Assembly: GCA_021464415.1 (NCBI GenBank)
Contig: CM038465.1
Location: forward strand, 20,863,839 to 20,927,838
DNA: 64,000 nt
Source: Lonicera japonica
Taxonomy: Eukaryota > Streptophyta > Magnoliopsida > Dipsacales > Caprifoliaceae
Direction: 5' to 3'
The notes beneath the pieces are model-generated. The model was not told the origin of the DNA. It worked only from the letters and a program-made list of their open reading frames with translations, and did not search any database. Both the position numbers and the translations under genes were made by a program. Positions 32,323 to 44,155 of the stretch are shown here, piece after piece; position 1 is the stretch's first letter; the number at the start of each line of letters is the position of its first letter.

Positions 32323-33529
32323 CAATACATATATGATGCTGAACTATTTAAGGTATCTTGACATATCAAAGACAAGCATATTTTTACTGTCAAATAACAT
32401 CACAAAACTCTACAATTTGCAGACCTTAAAACTCAGGTGGGTTCATGAGGCTCCGAAAAATTTTGGACATCTGATTAACTTGAGACACTTTTGTTTTAGA
32501 AGTATTGTCGAATCTCAGGATTGCATGCTTATTGGGGTATGGCAGTTGATTAATTTACAGACGTTACCTTTCTTCACAGTGAAGCTAGACAAGGGTTGTC
32601 ACATTGAGGAATTGGGAAGTTTGGACAATCTTAGTGGCGACTTATCCATTTTCGGGCTTAAGCATGTGGAAAACTATGGAAAAGAAAAATTTGCAAATTT
32701 ATCTAAAAAGTCACATCTCCATACTTTGAGATTTTGTTGGGATACCCCTAGGCGTGCAATGCAGTTTTGAAATGATGAGAGAATCAACAACAAGATGTGA
32801 AATGATGAGGATGTCTTGGAAGGTCTTAAACCTCACTTGAATCTGAGAGGTTTAACAATCGAAAACTTTGCGGGTGGGAAATTTCCATCATGGATGATTG
32901 TGGAAAGTTAGCCATCTTCAGTGCTTAGAAACTTGGTGAAAATCAAACTGTGTAATTGTAACAGAGGCAAGCGAATCCCTCCGCTCGGGCACCTTCATTA
33001 TCTCAAAGTTATAAAGATAATTGGAATGGGTAATGTGAAAGTTGTTGGGGCAGAATTTTAAGGGAAGCATGCAACTGGTGGTGGAGGGGCAGTTGAAGTT
33101 ATGATGTTTCCAGCGAGAGAACTCACTCTAAAACAAATTCTAAGCCTAGAGAAATGGTCAGAAGCCATGCAGTAATCGAGTTCAATGGGTGTATTTCCTT
33201 ACCTGGAAAAGTTGAAGATCAAAATGTGTTCAAGTATAACAACTGTGCCAAGTCATTTTCCTTTGCTAAGAGAGTTGTTTATATTAGGGTTCCCCAATAT
33301 GAGTTGTTTACCAAACAACCTTGACACTCTTGTGAAACTACATTTGGAAGGCTACAATAATCTAACAGATATACCCTGTTTTCCATCCGTAAGTGAAGTA
33401 TCTATTTTAGGATGTACGACTATCAACTTCAACCCAAGTCTTTCCACTTCGCGACAAGAACTTTATATTATAAATTGTGGTAAACAAGTGTTCCAGAAGT
33501 CTGCAGGTCTCTACAGAGTATTCAAATAG
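32323..33529 (+). pseudogene. CC-NBS-LRR resistance gene remnant (LRR domain)
   Basis: The C-terminal LRR region of an RGA-type plant immune receptor. It starts in LNYLRYLDISKTSI and goes through LYNLQTLKL, FGHLINLRHF, LQTLPFFTV, GCHIEELGSLDNLSGDLSI and FANLSKKSHLHTLRF. After stops it continues with VLEGLKPHLNLRGLTIENF, IPPLGHLHYLKVIKIIGMG, LEKWSEAMQ, VFPYLEKLKIKMCSSITTVP and PLLRELFI to a stop at 33527. All pieces lie in one frame, with stops at 32768, 32798, 32909, 33059 and 33173. The coiled-coil and NB-ARC domains are missing, cut at a gypsy LTR end. An intact relative would bind nucleotide through NB-ARC and sense pathogen effectors in the cytosol. Confidence 0.9.
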
Positions 33530-33806
33530 TCTATTGCAAAAGGTCAACAAGTTTGTCAAAAAAAACTAGGAACAACTTTCTTGGAATTGCACATTGCTAC
33601 TGCCTTGCTATGGTGTCTTTTATAGATTTTTGCTGTGTCTGAAAATTGGAGCTGGAAGGCCCTCTGTGGAAGCAATGATATGTCTCAACAAATTGTGTGA
33701 ATTGTAAAATCACGGTTCTCCACATTTAAAAGAAAAATGCACCGAGGGTTCCTTCCCAAAGTGGGATATCCCATATTACTACAATATGCATAGATGGGAC
33801 AGTAAT
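33530..33806 (+). other. 3' flank of the LRR pseudogene
   Basis: Continues without a clear open frame. A stretch near 33640-33690 (GGAAGGCCCTCTGTGGAAGC) may be out-of-frame coding sequence, but I cannot assign it. It ends at the target site of the next solo LTR. Confidence 0.35.
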
Positions 33807-33811
33807 GAGTA

Positions 33812-36479
33812 TGTAATACCCCGTACTTTAAATTATTTTATATTTAATTATATTATCTTATTTATACTCATTTGAGTGATCGTTTGGTGATTCGGGTGGT
33901 CCGAACCGATTTCGGTTGGTAAATAAGAAGTTTTGGTCCTTCGCGATTCGTTAATTCTAGCTATCTTTGGGATATCATAATTTATTCATTATTTATTAGA
34001 CTAAGATTCCGTTCACGAGGGTGTCTAGTATTTGTTCCATTCTATGACTTTCGTGTTTTGGCCAAAGTCCAATTCACACTCTTTGTGGGTCAAAACTGGG
34101 CGCAAAGTAGGCCCATTGTAAATTTCTGGTCATTCGGTAGCGCTTCGGCAGAGCGCTGTTTTAGGTGAATTTTTGGAAAAAATCTATCAATAATTTGGGA
34201 AAACTTCCTTTAACAAGTTGTAGATTGTTGAATTACCTTTCCGTGGACATAAAAATCACCTCAATCGGAGTTCGGAGCAAAAAATTATGCCCAAATTTTT
34301 TTGGCCCGGTATTGAGTTTTTGGCATACCGGCCCGGCATCAAATTTTTGGAAAAATTGACCCCCGCGAACCAGTATTGGGTATTTTACATACCGGTCCGC
34401 CAGTTAACTATTCCCACCGACTTAAGCTCGTTTTTAAGCCATGTTTACACCTTTTTCACCCTAACTTCGTGCCAAACATTTCCGTACTCCTCTAGGGAGT
34501 TCTTGAGGGTTCTAGAGAGAGAAAGGAAGGGATTTCTACGCATCTATCCATCCAAATCGAAGAATCAAAGCTCCAAATCATCCAAACCCATCTCTAAGGT
34601 ACTATTCATCATTTTCTACCTTGGTTTTCTTCTATAAAAGCTCAAGCGTGAGCTTTGGCTACTTGAGTTGGGTTTATACATCATTGATTCGGGGATTTTG
34701 CTATGCTAGGAACGTGTTGACGCTAGCGCTTGAGTATTTCACCGAACGGGCTTCGGTTTACAACTTTCTTCCTTCTTTTGGTCTATACGCTTGAGGTAGG
34801 GGTTTATATGACTTCAAAACTTAATTATATAGTTTAAATGTTTTCAAAACATGTAGTATGACTTGTTTGATGAAATTTATCATGTTTTCCCCATATGTTC
34901 TCTAAGAAAATTATGATACATATATTGAGTGCATTTATAAATGGTTATAAAAGTTCAAATGTGAGATTTGAAGCCATAAATGCCATACACACATGATACC
35001 TTTGTATTATTCAACCCTATGAAGTATTCCATGGATTCTTGACTCCTAAAAATTGATGAAAATGAACCGTTGTTGTTTTTACACATAATGGAATACGGGT
35101 TGGGCTCGTGGAAGTGTATATGGCATAAATTACTTCAAATGTTTGTGAAGTGACATGAATGCATGTTTTAAGGCAAGGTATGCCATTTATACTTGATGTA
35201 GTGTGCTAATTGAATTGTACGAGATATCACTTAGATGTATGGATGCTATTTGTGATGAAATTGAATTGTTAATATTTTATACATATTAAGGGATATCTAA
35301 TGAGACTTGCTAAAGGGTATATGGCATAGATTGCTTCATATGTTTACTAAATAGCATGCTATGCATATTATGCATTACATTTGTGTCAACCGAAATCTTG
35401 GAGATCCTTTGGCAAGCTTGGATCACTCTTATGGCCTATCGTATAGGCGTATATCTCTTATCAGCATGTCGGAAGCTTCTTATGATTATTGTATCGTTCT
35501 GGATGTGACATGATCCTGATATGGATCCGGATATGATTCTGTTCTGGATGTGATATGATCCTGATATGGATCTGGATATGATTCTATTGTGGCCTTTCGA
35601 TTGTGAAGGGATGATGTATTGATCTATGCCTACTGGGATGGAAAATAAGTAGGGCCTGGCGCCATTGGGTTGAAAATTTCTAAACCTCCGGAGGGTAGCA
35701 ATGCTTCGGCTGTCTAGAGCCAGCGGTGTGTAGCTCGAAAATCTAGACAACGGTAAGGCACTGATGGTTCTGTGGTTATGTTACTATTGGTGGACGTGTG
35801 GTCCAAATTGATTATGATCGAATGATATAGCCTAGGGCCGATAGGCCAATTTATGATTATTGTCGAATTTTCTCTAGGGCGGTCAGGCCCTTGCTATACT
35901 CCGGTTCGGTATGGATATATTCTGGCTACGTGGCTCTGAGGTTGACACAAGGCAACTTGCATATGCATGAGCACGTATAGTTTCATATGATGATGGTTTT
36001 AAAACCAAAGCATATGTTATAATATGAATTGTCGTTGAACTGTAAATTGTATTTTCGTTATGTTATTCTCTGCTTTCCCCCTACTGAGCTATGAGCTCAC
36101 CCCGTGTTTTATTTACAATTACAGGTACACAGGGGGTGAACGATGGTAACGGGACTACTGGTTCGGAAACGAAATAGACGGCTCTGATACAAATTCATTT
36201 TTGTTATGTATATACTATCTCGGGAAGCCACGGCTAGCCCAAAGTGTTATTTACTAACTTGCACCTGCTTAGTTTGGTTTTGTAAATTGGTTACATGTAT
36301 GCATGATTTTGTACAATATTATCTTCTTCTAGCTTACTGATTGACATGTGTGATATTTACTGTTTGAATTTCTTTATTTGTTTTCATATATACCCATTTT
36401 AGTCAATCTAAGATGGATTAGTAGCACTCCAGGTCTTAATTACGAGTGTTGTCCTATAGATTAAGGCAGGGGTGTTACA
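33812..36479 (+). mobile_element. Solo gypsy-type LTR, TSD GAGTA
   Basis: 2668 bp from TGTAATACCCCGTAC to GGGGTGTTACA, flanked by GAGTA at 33807-33811 and 36480-36484. Both target copies are perfect and there is no internal domain, so this is a solo LTR left by LTR-LTR recombination. It contains CCTACTGAGCTATGAGCTCA (36080-36099) and GGTACACAGGGGGTGAACG (36124-36142), blocks usual in these LTRs. A 45-bp tandem duplication lies at 35496-35585. Confidence 0.92.
35496..35585. repeat. 45-bp tandem duplication in the solo LTR
   Basis: Two adjacent units starting GTTCTGGATGTGA (35496 and 35541), differing at two positions. Confidence 0.8.
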
Positions 36480-36484
36480 GAGTA

Positions 36485-36578
36485 AGTTATTTATACAATC
36501 CTTACATTCATTTACTATTGTCCATTTTGTTCACCGTCATCTTTTTATATTGTATATATATTTATATATGTATGTATA

Positions 36579-36628
<50 letters not shown>

Positions 36629-38392
36629 TACATTAGTAGCCCAATGAAGATAGTTGGGGATGAATGTAGTCCTTTAAATTGAAATATTTATTTCCAGATT
36701 GAGTAAAATGACGATTGAGATCCAAGCAAATACAATACCTTATTCTATTATTTGCTATCTTTGTTTGTTTTCTTTTCCAAAGATTTATATATGTATTGAT
36801 CTTTTTTGGATGAGTTAAATTGTTCTTAAAATTGCGCACAGATAAGGATGGGACACTAGGTGGAAATAGACACAGTTGAAAGCACACATGGATTTCTAAC
36901 TTATGCAACTAATGAGATTCATAAGGGAGGCAACATCAATGAGTTGATATGAATCAATATCAGTTTTATCTTCACTAATACTCATCTCGATCATGATGGT
37001 AAGTTACTCTTCTGTTATGCATATAAGAAAATAGTATCAACCATCATAAAGAGTTCTAGAAAAGTCAAAACTAAGATCTCAAGGTTTATAAGTAGACATT
37101 GCATTTATTTTTGTGAAGAAATTTAGAACCATTTGTCACAATATTTTGCTGCAATATCCGAAAGGAGAATTGATATAGCCACTTCTATAATGAGTCTCTT
37201 TTCCCCCTATTTCGTTTTGTATGTAGGGAGACTCTAGAAGATCCATTAGTAGTTATTTGAATGTTACATGAGCACATACTAGTCATTTTCAGTTTGCATT
37301 AAGTGGAGAATACAGACAACTATATAATTTTGAGGGGTTCAAGAAGTTTTTGACTGCTTGTACATAACAGAGCTATAATTTTGATGTGCGGCCTCTCTCC
37401 TTTTTATTTTATTTTTTAATAAATTCAAGTAAAGAAGAATCTTCTCTATCAGATAAATAAGAAGCTGTGATTTTGTGTAGGCACTGCATTTATTTTTGGA
37501 AGAATTTAAGGGGTCCCTAGAGTTTATGACTCATACATAACAGAACTATAAATTTGATCAGTTCAATATACTACCGGATGAATGTGTTGGCTTTTGATGT
37601 TCATAGTGTGTATTCTGCACAGGTGTCTAGGAGTCATGGAAGATGAGAATCATTAGATGAAGTGTACGTTTGATTCAAGTAGAATTCCAACCTACATTGA
37701 TTTTTTCGATCAAAATAATTAAGTTAATGTTCTATCTCCAGAATACTCTTTTCCTTTTCTAAATGGCCAATAATATGTACTCTAGTACGTTTTGGACTCG
37801 TAACTTTAACATTCCTAAAACTAATTTTAAGCTTGGATGCATGATTAACCTTTCTTGTTGAAATAAAGTGCGCACAGAGATACTCAAAAGGATGTGGAGT
37901 GGACGTTGTTTTGGATTACAGAACCATGGTAGTATCAGATAAGGCTTTCTTCTTTTAAATTCAATGGTACTTACTTCTGTCTTACCTTAATGATAATTTC
38001 TCTTCGGCTATTAGCACCTTTCCTTACAATTCTGAAACAACTATGAGAACGTCTGCATATTTAAGTTACACATCCTTTCTGCGACATTCATTTCTTACTG
38101 CTTGAGACAATCACCACCTATGGTGACTTTTGTATGGAGGGGTGGGGGGGGGGGGGAGGGGATGGGCTGCTTTGTGGGTTAAGCCTTAATTCATTTGCTT
38201 TAAGCTCTTTTCATCATACCAATCAACCCATGTTGTTTAATGTTTTAATTTCATATTTCTTTCTTTTGTAACATAAAGAGAAGAGGATGACGCTGATGGA
38301 AGAAGTTTTCTCAAATTGGTGGTTCAGTTAAAAAGTTATTGCTTAGTGTGGAAATGTCCATAGTGATGGGTAAATTAAAAGTTGCCTGTACT
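36485..38392. other. Non-coding host DNA downstream of the LRR remnant
   Basis: No coding frame supported. It holds a (CT)n microsatellite (36584-36624), short AT repeats and a 13-base G tract (38144-38156). The sequence flows across two solo LTR insertions with matching target copies, so it is older than them. It may be former 3' UTR or intron sequence of the resistance gene. Confidence 0.4.
36584..36624 (+). repeat. (CT)n microsatellite
   Basis: About 20 consecutive CT units with one early TT interruption. The Leu/Ser-rich frame across it (36446-36682) is an artefact of the repeat. Confidence 0.95.
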
Positions 38393-38397
38393 GACGG

Positions 38398-39335
38398 TGT
38401 GATAATCCGAACCCCCGACTCCAGAGGAATCCTCTTTCTCGGTTTTCTTAGTTTTGAAGGAAAACGTATTTTGTAGAGTCGCCAGTTTGTTTTACGAGAA
38501 AGCAAACAAAAGATCGTACGAAGGATAATCCGAAAACGAATTATCTTTCCTACGTTCGAAGCCATAGTTTAAAATATACTTTTCTAGGGTTCGGGAACTA
38601 CGTTACGAATTGGGAAGGTGTTGGCACCCAATTTCTCCCTTTCGGTCTCTTAATGGATCATGTATTTAATTCCTATTTTAGATATCTTGCAAGTAGTTCG
38701 AATAGCTTTCAGAATAGTCCTTTCCGAATAAATTCAGTTTAAAACAGTATTTTGAAATCAGACTCGAGCTTTGCGAGCGCCTACGTATTCATTCGTAGAA
38801 TGAAATCAATGTCTCGTAGTTCCATTCATTTGGAAACTGTTTTTGTATTTTGTTTTGTTTTGAAAACGTGTCAAAACGGTTTTTAGATTTCTTGTAAAAC
38901 TTAGAAAGGACTTGTTTTGAAAGCAGTGGACTTCTTTGCAAGTTATCTAATTTTTTATATTAAAATTGATATTTAAATGCAGTATTAAAATTCAGAAAGG
39001 TTGTAGAAAGACGTACCTGATGCGCTTGAAGAATAAATAAGAACCTTGCCTTGATTGCTCATTTCTCTCTCTAAAACCTTCTCTCACTAACTTTCTCTCT
39101 CTAGAAATTCTCTCAAAGAAAAACCTCTCTAATAATTTTGACAGAATTTCACCTTACTAAAGACACTAGTAAGTGTTGATGCCTAAAATGAGAGCCCAAA
39201 GGTCCTATTTATAGGAAGAAAATGTGCCTGAAAAATAAGGATTTTCCTAATGGTCTTCTATATGCATGACGACTTAAGACTTGATGCAGAATGCTTGTTA
39301 GGTTCACATGAGAGTCGCGGATTGGGGTGTTCACA
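38398..39335 (-). mobile_element. Solo Ogre/Tat-like LTR, TSD GACGG
   Basis: 938 bp. On the minus strand it runs from TGTGAACACCCCAATCCGCG (39335) to GGTTCGGATTATCACA (38398). GACGG flanks it at 38393-38397 and 39336-39340. It shares GAGTCGCCAGTTTGTTTTAC and GGGAAGGTGTTGGCACCCAA with the Ogre-like LTR at 21955-24014 but is half its length and lacks the 180-bp repeats. TATA-like CTATAAATAGG is on the minus strand near 39210-39222. Confidence 0.92.
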
Positions 39336-39340
39336 GACGG

Positions 39341-40926
39341 TTCAAATGGTTTGAAATGAAGCTTTTGAAATGATAACTCATACGTGTATGGGGAGTTATG
39401 TCTTTTATTTCTTGTTGGCAACTCTGGTTCGAGTGGAAATATATAAATTTATATTTGGGTGATTGGATTGTGGCAATCGTTTTATTATCGCTGTTTTGTA
39501 CCTCAAATATAGGAGGGCTTGTCTTATTACAATGTGCGCATGTTTTTTATCTGGTTGCATATAGGATTAATATTGTGACTTTACTCACGCTGTTTATTCT
39601 CTTAGTTTTCTTTCTTTTTTCTTTTTTAGAATTTTGTTCTTTCATGTCAGTGTCAATAGTGAACAATTGTAATTCATTATCCCTGTAAAGTTATTGGATA
39701 CAAGTTTTTGGTTCCAAATTACTTTTGAGAGATTGTATTCATTTATTTTTAACTGTAAATTCCATGTCAATGCTGCTTGGAATGAAATTCTTCCGGTATT
39801 AAAGAGAGAAAAAGCTAAGGTGAGAGCGTGAATTTACATTTAATTTATGCGAATCTCAAAGCATCGAAGTCTACAACAAGGCTGCATGAGACTAAAATTT
39901 GTAGTTTTGTACTTTTGACAAACTGCAAGAGGTTTGGCATTTTTGAGATTTCTGAAATTATTGAGCTATCACGACAATCATTCACTAAGACATTAACAAA
40001 AGTTTGAGAAACTAAATTATGGATCTAGCTAGAAATTTTGGCAATTTGCTTTCAAAATATGCGCTAGCAAATCAGTCCTCAACCAGAACCACCCACAAAC
40101 AATTGGATTGATAAGATTAGCATGGACAAATCTCTGCAGCACATTCCAAGAATTAATATATCCTCTGCAACATGAAGTGGCTTCTTCAATGAGGACTCAA
40201 TATATATTTTAGATTTTTGTGTTTAGCAGCACAGTATCCTTTAACCTTACGTTTACTCTTCAAACAGCATAAGTTAATCACCTTCTCCTTCCTTATGCTT
40301 TTTTCTCCTCTTTCTTTATGCCTAACCAAAATTTTGGTCTCGATGAGGCAGAGAGATTGAGGTGACTTAATCTCGATGGTTCCTTACTGTTTCGGTTCTA
40401 ATGCTATCATAAATGGAAGGTGCATATATTCCATTTTAGTATTTTTATATCAAAGATCCATTACCCGGCCATTGCATGGGACATTGATTAATTTGCATCT
40501 GTCCTTCAAATAGTAGAACAATTGTAGTGTTTAGAGTAAGGAAAACTGCTGAGTTAATGTTATATATGTGAGCTGATTTGGACCACGTGGATCGCTACTA
40601 AATTAAACTGGCGTTCGAATTGATAAAAGACTAACGAGGAAGAATAGATGAAGTGACTCGTTCCAGTGCATACATATTTGACGATGTATTTGATAAGATT
40701 TGTTCAAAATTATATGAAGAAATGACAGAGAAAGTCAAAAAACAAGTCTCCTTGACAACATAAACAGTTATCCACAGCATAAAGATGCTTTGTTGAGGCA
40801 GCATTTCTTCTATATGAATTAACAAGGACCCTCAACTAATTTATTTTACCAACACAATCACTAAAAACGTGTTTGTGTAGAACGCATATCTGATTGTTTC
40901 ACACTGAACATTCTATTGATTTCCTA
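39341..40926. other. Non-coding host DNA
   Basis: T-rich to AT-rich sequence between two solo LTRs, with no supported coding frame, no recognised repeat and no RNA gene. The frame 39398-39688 is Leu/Phe-rich and looks like chance in a T-rich strand. Confidence 0.35.
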
Positions 40927-40931
40927 TTAGG

Positions 40932-41857
40932 TGACGCGATCCCGGATCGTACTCCTAACCAGGTCGTTTGTGAATCCTTGACCCGTAGTCTATTTTGAGA
41001 CTAGAACCTTGGAATAGGATGAATAGATGGATAATGGAACCTAAACCCAACTCTTAAAGAAGCGCGAACCTCGGTATAGTGAAAGACGCCACAATCTAGT
41101 GTGGATGCTAGATTGATAAGTCAAGAAACACGTGAATTAATCAATTCAACATGCTCAACATGTTCTTAGAGAACACAAAGAGAAAACTCTCCAATCATAA
41201 TTGTATTCATAACTTAACTTCACAAAACAATATTGTGCCTCCTTTAAATAGGAGTAAACAAAACAATAGAATCCTAAAACAATAAGGAAACTATTTCCTA
41301 TTAAAAATAGGAATCCTAATAAAAGGAAACAAACTAGATATTATCTCCCAATTAAAATAAAAGTCCTATTAAAGAAATAAAGAAGCTCCCAAAATAATAA
41401 TAAAACTAATTACAATCTTCGCTAGCCGGTCGTGAGAACACGCTAGAAAATATAAAATTGAAATTCGGACTTAAGCCGTGCCCACGCCTTATCAGAATAG
41501 TACTTCTGCCGAATTTCGGACTTTAAGGCGTGCCCACGCCTTATCAAAACAGCACTTCTGCCTTTTGGTCGCAATTCCTAGCTTTGGCGTGCCCACGCTT
41601 TAGGCAAACACTTCTTCTGATTTCCTCACCTTTTAACTTCGGGCTTTCTCCATCTTAAACTCCAATGCTCAATCTTTAGGAACTCCTTGGAACGCATGAT
41701 TATCATTCAAGCTTATTGCATCAAACATGTGAATTATATGGAAATCCTTTTGAATTTCCATGCTCTATCCTTGTTTGCCATCATGTGTGGATCATCATTT
41801 GGAATGCCATGAACCACCATGATTGAATAGAAACTGGAGCTAGGCCGGATCACATCA
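40932..41857 (-). mobile_element. Solo LTR, imperfect TSD TTAGG/TAAGG
   Basis: 926 bp. On the minus strand it starts TGATGTGATCCGGCC (41857) and ends CGATCCGGGATCGCGTCA (40932). Flanks TTAGG (40927-40931) and TAAGG (41858-41862) match at four of five bases. It is related to 28004-28657. It contains four copies of a GGCGTGCCCACGC-type motif (41487-41612), unusual in this family copy. No PBS or coding sequence is adjacent. Confidence 0.78.
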
Positions 41858-43760
41858 TAAGGTTTGGGTTCTGTACCATTAACTGATTCTATTTTTTCAT
41901 AATGGGCCCACGTAGCCCCCCCTCCTTATCCCCGTAACATTTTTCTTACTCTTGCTTGTCTATTGAAGGAAAGAGGAAAAACAACAAAGATAAGAAAAAA
42001 GGAGGAATTTGGGGTTGGAGCCGGTTTAGTTTCCTCGGGTTAATGACATCCACATACAAGTAGGGCGAAGACTCGTTAACTTTTATATCTAGACCTAATT
42101 AAACAGTTAGCTTTTAATGTGGTTGAAACACAAGAAGCAGTTAAGAAAAAGAAGAATTATTGGTAAAATAAGAGACCTACCAAAAAATAACATGTATAAA
42201 ACTGGATATATATATATATATATATTTGTTTAAAATAGGAATTTAAAATATAGGCTATGTTCCTCTGATGCTTCTATCCTCCATAGGGTTTCAAAACCTG
42301 TGTATTCAAGGATAGGGGAAAAAGTATAATGATATTTCATTAACTTCCTATCACTATGAATGACCCTTCCTTTTGTGCCGTTGCTTTTGGTTCTCCTTCG
42401 AACCTATCACCAACCAGGACTAGATGACGTATAACTCTTAACTCGTGCAAAATTGCTCATTCATTTCATCCACTGACTACTACCACGGTTGAACAAGGAA
42501 TGTATAATTTCTCCTCTTGGTTGAATAAACACTGACCAGGAATAGAATACGTACATAACTGATACAACCAGTGCTCGTCCATTTATTGAAGCTCCACTTT
42601 CTGCAACTTCATTTCAATCATTTATAGCTCTGCCCCTGAATGGACAGAATAAACTCCGGTTAAAGCGTATATAAATATAATCTCTATCTTATACAGATCA
42701 TCAGCTGCGCCCACTACACTTTGATCTAAAGTCAGACACACTTGAACCATCAAAACTACCAACTCTTAATTTCATGCACAACCACCAGCATTATATTACT
42801 CCCATCCCCACATTACAAAGTAACTTGTGAAATTAAAACAGAAAGCACCTGAGATTGTGAAATACCAATTGTGGGATTAGGAGAGGAGTCTAAACAAAAC
42901 AAAAGAATTAAGGCTCAGAAACACACAATCTTCACTAAAGGTGTTATTGACCACCTATCTATGCGCATGAACTAAATGAAATGCAATGCGTGCATTGAGA
43001 GGGATAATTAATTTGTGCCCAACACAATATGTAATGGATAAAGCCTCAAAAAATTAGGACACTGGACTTAAGAGAAGTTCAAAGCACAAGTTGGGATTCC
43101 TAAATCCATTTAAAGCACCCCTTCAGTACTATAATGAATATTAAATCAAAATACGTAAGAGCTAAGTGTATGTTTATACATATATTTTCATATGTTATGC
43201 ACCTTAGAAGTATATTTACACCCTAGCCGTATCCGCGTCATATCTCTCTTATGTCCGAGGCATGTCCGATCCCTGACGTGTGACTATATATTTGAAATTG
43301 CCAAAAATGACAAATGCCAGCTGGTGTGTCGATTAATTGTCCTAGGAGTTTCATGCCCATGTAAGTGTCCACAAAGTTTCAGACAAGGGTGCTGACAGAG
43401 TGTGACCTGTGCTTGCTAGATGTTTGCTAGCAGTAAATAAAGCTGAAGTTTAATTCCAGAATCAAATACAGAGCCAGCAGTAACAAATGAACTCCAAAAG
43501 CAGGGGTATAAATCTAAACAATGAACTTATTTGTCAACAGTTTCTCTATTTGTAAATTAAAATGAATTTACACCTGTTATGTTCACGTGGTCGTAAACAC
43601 TAGCTAGGAACCACTCAAAATTATAGTTGGCTATAGTTTCATCTCAGTACAACTGAAAATGACTACTGCATATATATATATATGGAAAATGCATTTAAAT
43701 AAATCTTTGTTTACATCACCACAAAACAAAAAGGAGAGGGGCTGTGTTGAAAGGGAGAAA

Positions 43761-43782
43761 GGGGGGGGGGGGGGGGGGGGGG
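43761..43782 (+). repeat. 22-base poly(G) tract
   Basis: Uninterrupted G run, preceded by GGGAGAAA. The length may be inexact because such runs are hard to sequence. Confidence 0.9.
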
Positions 43783-43867
43783 CACCAGAAAATCCACCTG
43801 ATTGAGAACCTTCTCATTTTTCTGTAAATGCAATGCCTGCTGCTTGTAAACCTCAAGCTTAGTTTCT

Positions 43868-43900
43868 TTGATAATAATAATAATAATAATAATAATAATT
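43868..43900 (+). repeat. (ATA)n microsatellite
   Basis: About ten ATA units. The poly-Ile start of the frame at 43868-44158 is produced by it. Confidence 0.95.
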
Positions 43901-44155
43901 TTAAAAAATAATTTAAAATACCATAACTTTAAATGTAAAAATCAGAATTCAATAAAATTTATATATTTAAAACCTACTCATCAAAATTTACAAAATAACA
44001 TTCTTAGTAACTACAAAATTATATGTGATAAAATTATGACTTTATACATAAAAAAAGACTGTTGGTCTTTATTAAATAAAAATAAAAAAAAACAATATTG
44101 TCTTTTTTATTGTAAATTAGATAAAAATAATACTCTTTTATTTTTTTTATTTTCC

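Larger units (their letters stand above)
41863..44153. other. Non-coding AT-rich DNA with simple repeats
   Basis: No coding frame supported. It has (TA)n at 42208-42225, a 22-base G tract at 43761-43782, and (ATA)n at 43868-43900. The frame 43192-43395 has no recognisable domain. The sequence right of 43860 becomes very AT-rich up to the LINE edge. Confidence 0.4.

Noticed and set aside
36446..36682. Plus-strand frame with a long Leu-Ser run
   Set aside because: It is produced by translating the (CT)n microsatellite.
39398..39688. 96-codon Leu/Phe-rich frame as a small host gene
   Set aside because: No recognisable domain, T-rich composition, no splice or promoter context; I cannot support it as a gene.
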